A stretch of 16,159 bases of DNA from CBDVBD01 sp965372135 (lineage in GTDB: Bacteria > Electryoneota > RPQS01 > CBDVBD01), in the NCBI GenBank assembly GCA_965372135.1, contig CBDVBD010000067.1:1-16159 (forward strand), read 5' to 3'. This document shows positions 5,588-13,507 of the stretch, one piece after another (within the stretch, counting starts at the first letter, position 1; each line of letters begins with the position of its first letter). The translations under genes were made by a program, and so were the position numbers. The notes under the pieces were generated by a model. It searched no databases and was not told the DNA's origin. It saw only the letters and a program-made list of their open reading frames with translations.

Positions 5588-8488
5588 ATGTCAACAAACC
5601 CAACTTCCAAGCTTCTCAGCTCACTTTGGATCGCGCTCATCTTAGGCAGCTTACTGTTTCCCATCATAGCTGTCCCCCAGGAAATGGCAGATTCCGTAGA
5701 TCGACCGGCAGTCCATAAGGAAGCCTTACAACAGGCGTTTGACTTGCTGAATATCACTCCCGCCGAACTGGGATTCGATAAGCTGCGTGCCCGCGACGAC
5801 GGATCACGTCTGTCCATCGTCGATACCTTGATGAACGATCCGCTATCTGTCCCCCAATACGTTTCTGACTGGGGTGAGATTCTGGATTTCATCAAACACG
5901 ATTTCGCTACCGGCATTTTCGAAATATCCAAGGACTTGGATGCTCCCATCGGAGCGGAGGAAGTGGCTGCTCTGGACTACCCTATCAAGATTCCGCCATC
6001 CACTCTCCCCCTATCAAACTACCAAGCAGTACAGGAAATTCTAAATGGTTTCCGGAGAGCCGACCCGTGGATGGACAAAGCACTGAATTCCATATCGGAA
6101 TCAGACCGCGAAGCATTGTTAATGATCGCCCCCACCCTGTGGGAAGACGAAGAAGATTCCACCGACAACGGCTTAAAAGGTGCACTCCACAGAGCATTCG
6201 GTGTTGACATCGACACCACTCGCGAAATCAACAGCGACACCCTGCGAGCCATCTCCGCCGCCTTCGACCGACACGCCTTAATGATGGCTGGCATTGCCGT
6301 CCTAAGGGGAACTCAAAATGCTTTAAATTCCATAGACCAATTGAAAGATCAGGAAGCCAATGTCGATGTGAATGGCGTAACCGGAAAATGCCTAGAGCAT
6401 ATATCAACCCCCTGGGGCGATATCGTGGTGGGCGGTGCAGGCGACAACACCTACTACGGCGACTTCGCCCTTATCCTTGATCCCGGCGGTAATGACAACT
6501 ATCACACCCGAACCGCAGGCGCCGTGGGCGATCTTGGAAACAAGTATTCGGTGGTGATCGATCTGGCAGGCAACGACACCTACCGTTCCGACAGCACCCT
6601 GGCAACCTTAGGCACCGGAATCCTCGGCATCGGTGTCATGATAGACCTAAAAGGACACGACATCTACCAAAGCTACCACCTATCCCAGGGCGCCGGATTC
6701 TTCGGCATCGGAATCCTATCTGACCGCGACGGGTGGGACACCTACCGCGCGGGATATTTCACCCAGGGTGCCGGACAGGTCGGGGTTGGATGGTTGTCGG
6801 ACAACGCCGGAAACGATGTCTACACCATCGACGCCTGGGGACAGGGTTTCGGCTCCATGTTCGGGTTCGGTATCCAGGCGGATTTCAGCGGATCAGACAC
6901 CTACCGCGCCGGAGGACGCTACTTCCACCACCCCCTGCGCCCGGAAGACAGCCGCTCCTTCGCCCAGGGTTTCGGCATGGGCTTTCGACCTCGCGGCAGC
7001 GGCGGCATCGGCTTACTGTACGACCGCGAAGGTAACGACTTCTATAACGCCGAAGTCTTCGCCCAGGGCACAAGCTACTGGTATTCAGTGGGTATGTTAC
7101 TTGATCGCGCCGGACAGGACTTCTACAACGCCGCTCAGTACTCCCAAGGCGCCGGAATCCACCTGGCAGTAGGTGCGTTGATCGACGAGGAAGGCGAAGA
7201 CCATTACTACTCGAAATTCGGACCCGCCCAGGGTGAAGGACACGACTATGCTGTGGGCGTCTTGATCGACTATCTGGGCAACGACACCTACATGGTCAGC
7301 GGTGGGCAAGGCATTGGTTTAACTAACTCTGTGGGGATATTTATTGACGGCGAAGGCAACGACGTTTACTCAACCACCGAACCGGGTTTTGGACAAGGCT
7401 CGGCACGTGTGGGACGTAGTTGGAGCGGCACTGGCATCTTTTTGGACTTGGAAGGCTCTGATTCTTATCCGGATAAGATGCCCGGGGGTGATAGTTTGAA
7501 TTGGATTCAGCGGGACTGGGGCATCGGGATCGATCTCCCCCGCGACGTGATTTATCCGGAAGACGAAGTTCCGGAAGTGGTTATCCAGCCTGAAGATACG
7601 TTGCGTCCCATCGAGGATATCTTCCATGACGCATCCCTGTGGGAAGTCAGCGAAAATCGATTAAAGGTGCGCACCGCTCGCGAAGCCCTGAAATTAAAAG
7701 AAATGGATGCGGTTAACTACGTATTTGACAACCACTTAGATACAGACAATGGATTGGAATTACGAGCGATTCGGGCATTGTTCGAGGAATATCCCGATTC
7801 GGTAGAGGAACGTCTAATTGAAAGTATTACAGACACTAACCGTGCTATTAGAGGCAATGCAATCTACTTCCTGGGGATACTGAAACTGCAAAATGCAGTC
7901 CCATATCTACTTGATTTACTTGAAGATAAAAAAAGTGAAAAGAATTGGAATGGTGCGATCTGGGCGTTGGGCTGGATTGCAGATTCCACGGTGGTGGAAA
8001 ATGTGCTGCCGCATTTGGAATCTGACAGTGAGAAACGTAGAATAAACAGCGCTGTAGCACTTGGAAAGCTGAAAAACACCCAAGCCATCGAGCCGCTGAT
8101 CGGAGCGTTTGACGATAGCATCTTTACTGTGCGATCTGCAGCGGTAATCGCACTAACGACCATCGGAGAACCCGCATTCAATAAGGTATTACACCACATC
8201 AGTAATTCCGAATCACCCAATCCGTTGCTGGTGGTGACCCTCGGGAAAATCTTTGAAAAAATCCGCAAAGAAAACGTAAAAAAGAGCGAAAAAATCGCAA
8301 AAAAAATGCGAAAAATTGCGGTGTTGAACATTAACGTTACTGACCCACGTCTCAGATTCGAGGTCATCAATCTGTTAGCTCGGATCGGTGATAAAAAGAG
8401 CCTAAAAGCAATCCGATCTCGGGAGCCATTAGAGGTGCATCCATTGGTAAAACCCGCTATTGAAAGAGCACTTGGAAAAGCGGATTAA
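5588..8488 (+). CDS. Exported GxDxY-repeat solenoid protein with C-terminal HEAT repeats
   Basis: This 966-residue protein of unknown function starts with an uncleaved-anchor or signal-peptide-like segment (hydrophobic residues about 13-29, Lys8 before it). It should therefore act in the envelope or outside the cell. Residues about 30-284 are mostly helical. From about 285 to 627 there are 12 canonical GxDxY motifs plus one variant (GDNTY), spaced mostly 24-28 residues. Each is typically followed by a QGxG turn and a hydrophobic GxxxD strand, a pattern expected of a beta-solenoid with possible Ca2+-binding Asp turns. An acidic linker leads to about 270 residues of HEAT-like helical pairs (691 to about 960; for example AIYFLGILKL, AIWALGWIAD, SAVALGKL), which usually bind partner proteins. 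The ATG at 5588 has no strong ribosome-binding site but is supported by the signal segment right after it. It is flanked by spacers, so seems monocistronic. Confidence 0.8.
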   Translation: MSTNPTSKLLSSLWIALILGSLLFPIIAVPQEMADSVDRPAVHKEALQQAFDLLNITPAELGFDKLRARDDGSRLSIVDTLMNDPLSVPQYVSDWGEILDFIKHDFATGIFEISKDLDAPIGAEEVAALDYPIKIPPSTLPLSNYQAVQEILNGFRRADPWMDKALNSISESDREALLMIAPTLWEDEEDSTDNGLKGALHRAFGVDIDTTREINSDTLRAISAAFDRHALMMAGIAVLRGTQNALNSIDQLKDQEANVDVNGVTGKCLEHISTPWGDIVVGGAGDNTYYGDFALILDPGGNDNYHTRTAGAVGDLGNKYSVVIDLAGNDTYRSDSTLATLGTGILGIGVMIDLKGHDIYQSYHLSQGAGFFGIGILSDRDGWDTYRAGYFTQGAGQVGVGWLSDNAGNDVYTIDAWGQGFGSMFGFGIQADFSGSDTYRAGGRYFHHPLRPEDSRSFAQGFGMGFRPRGSGGIGLLYDREGNDFYNAEVFAQGTSYWYSVGMLLDRAGQDFYNAAQYSQGAGIHLAVGALIDEEGEDHYYSKFGPAQGEGHDYAVGVLIDYLGNDTYMVSGGQGIGLTNSVGIFIDGEGNDVYSTTEPGFGQGSARVGRSWSGTGIFLDLEGSDSYPDKMPGGDSLNWIQRDWGIGIDLPRDVIYPEDEVPEVVIQPEDTLRPIEDIFHDASLWEVSENRLKVRTAREALKLKEMDAVNYVFDNHLDTDNGLELRAIRALFEEYPDSVEERLIESITDTNRAIRGNAIYFLGILKLQNAVPYLLDLLEDKKSEKNWNGAIWALGWIADSTVVENVLPHLESDSEKRRINSAVALGKLKNTQAIEPLIGAFDDSIFTVRSAAVIALTTIGEPAFNKVLHHISNSESPNPLLVVTLGKIFEKIRKENVKKSEKIAKKMRKIAVLNINVTDPRLRFEVINLLARIGDKKSLKAIRSREPLEVHPLVKPAIERALGKAD

Positions 8489-8496
8489 ATCTTGTG

Positions 8497-8519
8497 CCGC
8501 AGAATTCCCCACCCTGCGG
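8497..8519 (+). repeat. CCGCAG/CTGCGG inverted repeat
   Basis: CCGCAG (8497-8502) and CTGCGG (8514-8519) form a 6-bp stem 9 bases after the stop codon of the solenoid gene. There is no T run, so it could only be a weak or Rho-dependent transcript end. Confidence 0.35.
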
Positions 8520-8595
8520 TAGACATTAACAGCTACCACATCATATAGCCATATCAACAAATACACCATAAGTCACATAGTAACAAGGAGTAAGA

Positions 8596-9675
8596 ATGAA
8601 AAAGATCGCACGTAAACGGTTGAATCAGATGTTACAAACATATTCCGACGCCTTCGGACCAGCCGGATTCGAGGATGAAATCGCCGACATGATCGAACAG
8701 GACGTAACGCCGTATGTGGATGAAATTATTCGCGATCCGATTGGGAACTTGATCGCCATCAAGCGCGGCGACAACGAATGCACCATGATGCTGGACGCCC
8801 ACATGGACGAGGTGGGGGTGATGGTGCGCTACATCGAGGACAATGGATTTATTCGATTTGCCAAAATCGGCGGCTGGGATGACCGGATTTTTCCCGGGCT
8901 GCCAGTGACGTTACGAGCGCGGAAGAACGGCAAGAAAATCCACGGCGCCATCGGGATGGTGCCGCCGCATCTATCCAAACCGGACGACGCCAAGAAACCG
9001 TTGACCTCCGATGATTTATTCATCGACTTGGGTGCGGAATCCAGCGAGATGGTGGCGGAATGGGGTTTGCAGATCGGCGATCCTGGGGTGCCGCACATTC
9101 CGTTTCGGGAACTGGGAAACGGCGTGGTGGCGGGCAAGGCGTTCGATGACCGGGCCGGATGCGTGGCGTGCATCCTGATCCTAGAAGCTTTGAAGGACGT
9201 AACGCTGCCCGTGACATTGGCGGTAAATTTCGCATTTGGTGAGGAACTGGGATTGCGAGGTGCGCGGATTGCGGCATACCGGATCGATCCGGTGGTAGGA
9301 TTGGCGTTGGAAGGCACCGCCGGCACCGATTTCCCCGGAGTGCCATCCGTCTATACCAAGGTGGGATTCGGAGGAGGTCCAGCGGTGACCATCGCCGACC
9401 GCACAGTGATCGTAGCGCCCAAAATGGTGAAATTCCTGGAGGACGTCGCGAGAGAGAAGAAAATTCCTTATCAAATTAAGATGCCTATGATAGGCGGTTC
9501 GAATGCCGGTCCGATACATTTGTCACGGAGTGGAGTGCCGTGCGGGGTGATGGCGGTGCCGTGCCGCTATATCCATTCCCCACAAACACTTATGAAGGTG
9601 GACGATATGGAAAACATGACCAAGCTGGCGTACGAAGCGGTGCTGCAGATTCACAAACTGAGCGAGTTATTCTAA
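8596..9675 (+). CDS. M42-family metallo-aminopeptidase
   Basis: M42 peptidases (PepA/FrvX/YsdC-like, often mislabelled endoglucanase M) form tetrahedral dodecamers in the cytoplasm and remove N-terminal residues from peptides using two metal ions. All expected residues are visible: His69 and Asp71 in DAHMDEVG, the bridging Asp184 in FDDRAG, the catalytic Glu216 and the metal ligand Glu217 in GEELGLRGA, Asp/Glu239 in LEGT, and His327 in the YIHSP motif. The upstream SNAGPIHLSRSGVP segment is also characteristic. Length (359) is normal. AAGGAG sits 5-6 bases before the ATG, so the start is well supported. Preferred substrate residue (acidic, hydrophobic or basic) cannot be read from the sequence. 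Confidence 0.93.
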   Translation: MKKIARKRLNQMLQTYSDAFGPAGFEDEIADMIEQDVTPYVDEIIRDPIGNLIAIKRGDNECTMMLDAHMDEVGVMVRYIEDNGFIRFAKIGGWDDRIFPGLPVTLRARKNGKKIHGAIGMVPPHLSKPDDAKKPLTSDDLFIDLGAESSEMVAEWGLQIGDPGVPHIPFRELGNGVVAGKAFDDRAGCVACILILEALKDVTLPVTLAVNFAFGEELGLRGARIAAYRIDPVVGLALEGTAGTDFPGVPSVYTKVGFGGGPAVTIADRTVIVAPKMVKFLEDVAREKKIPYQIKMPMIGGSNAGPIHLSRSGVPCGVMAVPCRYIHSPQTLMKVDDMENMTKLAYEAVLQIHKLSELF

Positions 9676-9676
9676 A

Positions 9677-9786
9677 TGGGAGTGGTGCTGTGCATATTCA
9701 CCGTTTTGTGCTGTCAGGTGTCCCCACCTGACAGTAATGAGAATAAAATCATGGAGTAATACAACTTGGGAGTGATGCTGTGGATA
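9677..9786 (+). repeat. 20-bp direct repeat, copies at 9677-9696 and 9767-9786
   Basis: The two 20-base copies match at 18 positions and lie 90 bp apart. The right copy is the first codons of the DUF2953 gene, and the left copy directly follows the M42 stop codon. The stem-loop at 9711-9734 lies between them. Starting at ATG 9676, the left copy encodes a 27-residue frame beginning MGVVLCI, similar to MGVMLWI at the start of the downstream protein, which ends at 9759. This is probably a remnant and not a gene. Confidence 0.6.
9711..9734 (+). repeat. Perfect 10-bp stem-loop (CAGGTG repeat family)
   Basis: CTGTCAGGTG (9711-9720) and CACCTGACAG (9725-9734) are perfectly complementary around a TCCC loop. 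No T run follows. Related copies are at 5322-5341 and, degenerate, at 319-338. Confidence 0.7.
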
Positions 9787-10482
9787 CTGGTGATCCTGGT
9801 CGGGGGATTGACCGGGATCCTGTGTGTGGTGATGTTGGCGCCGATTCATCTGACGCTTGATGCCGGCAGCACTACAGTGAGATTTAAACTCCGTTTCCTG
9901 TTTGTGGATTTGGAGTATAATAAATCGACCAAAACCACTCGCCTGAAGTTGTATAATATCAATGTGATGCGGGTGGTCAGCACGCCTGAGAAGATGGAAG
10001 AGAAACAGCGGAAAAAGGAGCTGAAGAAGCAGGAAAAAGCGGATAAGAAGGAACGGATAACGAAAGCAAAGGTTAAAAAGAAGAGGAGGAAGAAATCCCG
10101 GGTGTGGAACTTCTGGGGAGCGGTGCAGGAGTACCCTGACGTGTTCCGGAAATGGTTGAAGCAGCTTTCCCTGTTAGTGGTTCGGGTTATCAGTGCTGTG
10201 CGCATCGATTATATCAGGGCCAACACCGTGATCGCCACTCCCAACCCCTATTGGACCGGGGTGATTTACGGCTATGGCGAAGCGCTTCGCAGCGGTTTAC
10301 AATGGATTCCTCGAGTGGACATTTCCTTGCACCCCGATTTCGAAACCCACACCCCACAGGGCGATATATCCCTGTCAATCACCTACCGCATGTACCGCCT
10401 AACCTGGGCTCTGATTCGGTTATTATGGGCAATTCCGAAGGTTGATAGTGTCAGAATATTCTTGAGTATGAAAACAGATTAG
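9766..10482 (+). CDS. DUF2953 (YtfI-like) membrane protein
   Basis: One N-terminal membrane helix (about residues 4-26) is followed by a short beta-rich part (PIHLTLDAGSTTVRFKLRFLF). An extremely Lys/Glu-rich linker covers roughly residues 76-115. The C-terminal part has the ALRSGL and VDISLHPDF segments typical of DUF2953. B. subtilis YtfI belongs to this family and its gene neighbours ytfJ (gerW). A GerW-like gene indeed lies downstream here at 13508, but separated by a foreign two-gene cassette. Molecular function is unknown. The TTG at 9766 is preferred because GGAG at 9753-9756 is correctly spaced for it; the ATG at 9775 is too far from this site and too near the GGGAG at 9768. A near-copy of the gene start precedes it at 9676. 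Confidence 0.75.
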   Translation: MGVMLWILVILVGGLTGILCVVMLAPIHLTLDAGSTTVRFKLRFLFVDLEYNKSTKTTRLKLYNINVMRVVSTPEKMEEKQRKKELKKQEKADKKERITKAKVKKKRRKKSRVWNFWGAVQEYPDVFRKWLKQLSLLVVRVISAVRIDYIRANTVIATPNPYWTGVIYGYGEALRSGLQWIPRVDISLHPDFETHTPQGDISLSITYRMYRLTWALIRLLWAIPKVDSVRIFLSMKTD

Positions 10483-10509
10483 TAAGTACATATTTCTAAA
10501 GAGGGAAAA

Positions 10510-12663
10510 ATGAAATTTGAACCTGACAAACCAATTAAAAGTATTAATGATGACACTTTAGGTAGAACATCGTTTGTAAAGTATTTTGAAGAAGCCTTAA
10601 TTGACTATGATCAAAAGGAAAGCATAGTTATAGGGATATTTGGCGATTGGGGCTCTGGCAAAACATCTCTTATAAATATGGCTCTTGAAAATATCGAGAT
10701 AAATGAGAAGTTTGATATTCCAGGAAGAAAACCAGTTGTAATTAGATTTAGTCCATGGAATTATTCAAAACAGGAAGAGATTACTACACAGTTCTTTAAA
10801 GAACTATACGCTAAACTTGGAAAACTGGGTGCAATTAAAAAGACGAAAAAAATTGGTGAATTATTGGAGAAATACGCACGTATCGTTGAACCATTTTCAT
10901 CTAAAGTTTCATGGGCATTTAGGTCAGCAGGGAAAATATCTAAGAGACTGTGGTTAAGTAAATACGGCGATTTAGCAACAGTGAAAGCGGAACTAAATAA
11001 ACATCTTGAGAGCCTAGAATACAAAATACTAGTTGTTATTGATGATATAGACCGACTATCAAACAAAGAAATTTTAAAGATATTTCAACTAGTTAAATCG
11101 GTGGGTGATCTCAACAATTTGATATATATAATGGTTTTTGACAAGAAATACGTGATAGATGTTCTAGAATCGGAGAATATAGATGGACAAAAATACATAG
11201 AAAAGGTCATCCAAGTACCAATTGATATTCCAGCATTATCTGGGAAAGAGCTTGAAAACATACTATTTAAATCTCTCCAACGAATAATAGACAAAATACC
11301 ATCTCAAAAATGGGATCAGGAATACTGGGATGAGGTATATAAAAGGAATCTAAGATTCTTTTTTAAAAATATCCGAGATGTTGTCAGATATAGTAATTCT
11401 CTAAGTTTTGGATATAACATATTAAAGGGCGAGGTAAACGCTGTTGATTTTTTCACAATTACTGCTTTACGCGTATTTGTGCCCGAGGTGTATAAGAGTA
11501 TAATTGACAATAGAGATATCTTTCTCGGTACAACAGTTCTCGGGATGTTTGATCAGCATTTTGGTATGGATGATGAAGCAAAGAAACCTTTTAAAGAGAA
11601 ATTTGAGAAAATTGTACAACTGTCTCAAAAGTATGACAGTAGAATGATTGAAAACCTTCTAACAACGTTATTCCCTAAAGTCTTAGGATTATTTCAACCT
11701 TTGCAGATCCACCCAGAAGAATATGAAAACTGGCGTAGAGAGATTAGGATTTGTATCCCCGATTTTTTCGACAGGTATTTCCTGTTTACTGTGCCAGAAT
11801 ATGATCTTTCCCAAGAGGAGTTTGAATCAATATTAAGATACTTAGGCGATACAGATAAGCTATCTGATACAATAATAGAGCTTAAGAGAAACAGAAAAGC
11901 TGAGATGTTTCTTGAGAGGTTAGAAGATAATTATTCAATGATTCCTGATGAGCACATAGAAACCACAGTTACAGCACTATTAATTGCAGGTGACAAGGTA
12001 ATCGAAGATGAATATGGATTACGAGATATTGAAATAGCAAGAACATTAAAAAGACTAATAATCAGACTAGTCCATAGGCTTGAGGATAGTGTTTCGAGGT
12101 ATGAACTACTTTTAAATTCGATAAAGAACGTAAGGGATAGTATTTATACGAGTTGTATGATAGTCGATTCATTAGATGACCAACATGGTAAATATAGAAC
12201 AGACTTAAAACCTTTACGAAAATCAGAACAAACGGTAAGCTCGGGTCATCTTGCGCCTTTAGAAAATCTTGTCCTTGAAAAAATTAGAAATATGTCCAAA
12301 GAAAGCACTTTAACAACTAATGAATATTTAAGATATCTTCTAGCCGCTTGGAAACAATGGGGTTCTCCCGAAGAAGTTGAACAATTTATTGAGGACTTAA
12401 TAAGTAAGGATGATGGTTTAGTTAGATTTATATCCTCATTTTTAGGAAGAACTGGAAAGCAATTTGGTCCAGACCAAGAATTCAAATACAAATGGAGTCT
12501 TAGTATCAAGGCAGTGTCGGAACTTGTTGAACTGGATAAAATAGAACCTCGATTAAGAAAATTACGTTTATCCACTCAATATAAAGAGTTTGAAGAAAAT
12601 CAACGTCTAGCAATTGACATGTTTTTAGAACTTTATGATGCAGGACCATCAGATTGGTATTAA
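10510..12663 (+). CDS. KAP-family P-loop NTPase (putative defence ATPase)
   Basis: KAP NTPases are STAND-like ATPases. Known or predicted roles include phage exclusion, as for F-plasmid PifA. Here residues 42-54 (GIFGDWGSGKTSL) form Walker A with Lys51. RFSPWNYS at 79-86 is the family's characteristic motif after the first helix. Walker B is VVIDDIDRLS, with Asp178-Asp179-Ile-Asp181-Arg182. The segment between Walker A and B (about 105-165) is charged and helical, without the two membrane helices of many KAP proteins, so this one should be cytosolic. Residues 300-717 are mostly helical and unassigned, probably a sensor or partner-binding part. The gene is much more AT-rich than its neighbours (19 G/C in bases 10981-11040, against 42 in 9121-9180). 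It lies 27 bases after the DUF2953 gene, with a weak GAGGG ribosome-binding site, and 20 bases before its partner gene. Confidence 0.88.
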   Translation: MKFEPDKPIKSINDDTLGRTSFVKYFEEALIDYDQKESIVIGIFGDWGSGKTSLINMALENIEINEKFDIPGRKPVVIRFSPWNYSKQEEITTQFFKELYAKLGKLGAIKKTKKIGELLEKYARIVEPFSSKVSWAFRSAGKISKRLWLSKYGDLATVKAELNKHLESLEYKILVVIDDIDRLSNKEILKIFQLVKSVGDLNNLIYIMVFDKKYVIDVLESENIDGQKYIEKVIQVPIDIPALSGKELENILFKSLQRIIDKIPSQKWDQEYWDEVYKRNLRFFFKNIRDVVRYSNSLSFGYNILKGEVNAVDFFTITALRVFVPEVYKSIIDNRDIFLGTTVLGMFDQHFGMDDEAKKPFKEKFEKIVQLSQKYDSRMIENLLTTLFPKVLGLFQPLQIHPEEYENWRREIRICIPDFFDRYFLFTVPEYDLSQEEFESILRYLGDTDKLSDTIIELKRNRKAEMFLERLEDNYSMIPDEHIETTVTALLIAGDKVIEDEYGLRDIEIARTLKRLIIRLVHRLEDSVSRYELLLNSIKNVRDSIYTSCMIVDSLDDQHGKYRTDLKPLRKSEQTVSSGHLAPLENLVLEKIRNMSKESTLTTNEYLRYLLAAWKQWGSPEEVEQFIEDLISKDDGLVRFISSFLGRTGKQFGPDQEFKYKWSLSIKAVSELVELDKIEPRLRKLRLSTQYKEFEENQRLAIDMFLELYDAGPSDWY

Positions 12664-12683
12664 TAAGAAAAAGGAGGTGGATC

Positions 12684-13406
12684 ATGACAAACATTGGTTC
12701 AATAAGAAAATCTGAAGAAAAGATTTTCAAAGTATGGAGAACAAGAATCCTAAACGAAGAAGATAGTAATCGATTTGTTCCCGATGGAGTTGTTGATCCT
12801 ATCCAATTCTTTGCTACATCTCCCAGAATTGTACTTCTACTAAAAGAAGTATATGATGATCCATCAGAACCTAATTGGGAGTCATGGAAATTATACGATT
12901 ACTTATTTGTAGGCCAGCAGAATCCGAGAACGTTCATGTGGGATGTTGCTGCACGTTGGATAAGTGCAATCTTCTATGGTAATAAGGAATGGAGCCATCA
13001 ACACCCCAATAAACCTTTTATGAAATTAGAAAAGACCAACCACGGATTCCGAGGTGAGATGTTAAGAAAAATCGCGGTGGTCAATGTAAAAAAAAATGGA
13101 GGAGGGAGAGAAACTAAATTTACGGAACTTCGGAAACATTCCATTTCATATGGTAGCTTGGCATACGATCAAATAGCTGCCTATCGTCCAAATCTAATCA
13201 TATCAGGTGTAAATAATAGACCTATGTTGAAACGCATATTTGGCGATACAATGGAACCTTGGGAATCAACAAGTACTTTTACGTTCTGTAAAATTACAGC
13301 ACTAAACTCCATTTTAATTGATGCTAATCATCCTAGTGCTAGAGGTAATCGGGAAGCGCGGCACAAACACCTGGTTGCTGCAGTTAAAGAAGCAATGGGA
13401 AAATAG
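12684..13406 (+). CDS. Uracil-DNA-glycosylase-superfamily-like protein, partner of the KAP NTPase
   Basis: The start is the ATG at 12684, preceded by a strong AAGGAGGT (12671-12678). An earlier in-frame ATG at 12654 overlaps the KAP gene and has no such site. The 240-residue protein has, in order, the motif pattern of the UDG superfamily. IVLLLKE (49-55) occupies the position of motif 1. IAVVNVKK (130-137) resembles the VYITNVVKCRP strand. An AYDQIAAYRPNLIISGVN segment (160-177) resembles the RQI-RPKVIVALG helix-strand. NHPSARGN (215-222) resembles the closing HPS loop that enters DNA. The usual catalytic Asp/Asn of motif 1 is not evident; Glu55 is in this place. The match is by eye and distant. 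Function could be base excision, DNA binding, or something else. Composition is AT-rich like the KAP gene, except near the 3' end. Confidence 0.6.
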   Translation: MTNIGSIRKSEEKIFKVWRTRILNEEDSNRFVPDGVVDPIQFFATSPRIVLLLKEVYDDPSEPNWESWKLYDYLFVGQQNPRTFMWDVAARWISAIFYGNKEWSHQHPNKPFMKLEKTNHGFRGEMLRKIAVVNVKKNGGGRETKFTELRKHSISYGSLAYDQIAAYRPNLIISGVNNRPMLKRIFGDTMEPWESTSTFTFCKITALNSILIDANHPSARGNREARHKHLVAAVKEAMGK

Positions 13407-13414
13407 CACAATGC

Positions 13415-13478
13415 TGGGTTTCTACTTTATGCTTCGGAACCCGACCTACATGAGATTCTTCACTTCGTTCAGAATGAC
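13415..13478 (+). repeat. Dispersed repeat at the right edge of the AT-rich cassette
   Basis: GGGTT (13416-13420) pairs with AACCC (13438-13442). The right arm TTCGGAACCCGACCTAC is nearly the same as TTCCGGAACCCGATCTAC at 14122-14139. It is followed by GAGATTCTTCACTTCGTTC and AGAATGAC (13452-13478), a second common-looking intergenic repeat type. The stretch lies between the cassette's last stop codon and the ribosome-binding site of the GerW-like gene. Confidence 0.5.
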
Positions 13479-13507
13479 CAAATAAAAACATAACAAGGAG
13501 GCGAATC

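Noticed and set aside
6440..7470. RTX toxin (type I secreted) reading of the GxDxY repeats
   Set aside because: No runs of GGxGxDxUx nonapeptides, an N-terminal signal segment is present, and no type I secretion genes are nearby.
7864..8370. 168-residue minus-strand frame opposite the HEAT region
   Set aside because: Serine/phenylalanine-rich composition is the antisense image of Lys/Glu-rich coding sequence, with no start signal.
10455..10509. Promoter for the KAP gene
   Set aside because: TTGAGT and TACATA-like hexamers exist, but spacing and match are too poor to claim; read-through from the DUF2953 gene remains possible.
12654..12683. Earlier ATG for the UDG-like gene
   Set aside because: It overlaps the KAP gene's last codons and lacks a ribosome-binding site, whereas ATG 12684 follows a strong AAGGAGGT.
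10483..13507. Integrase, transposase or att-type direct repeats bounding the AT-rich cassette
   Set aside because: No recombinase gene is present, and no convincing matching repeats were found by eye at both edges.
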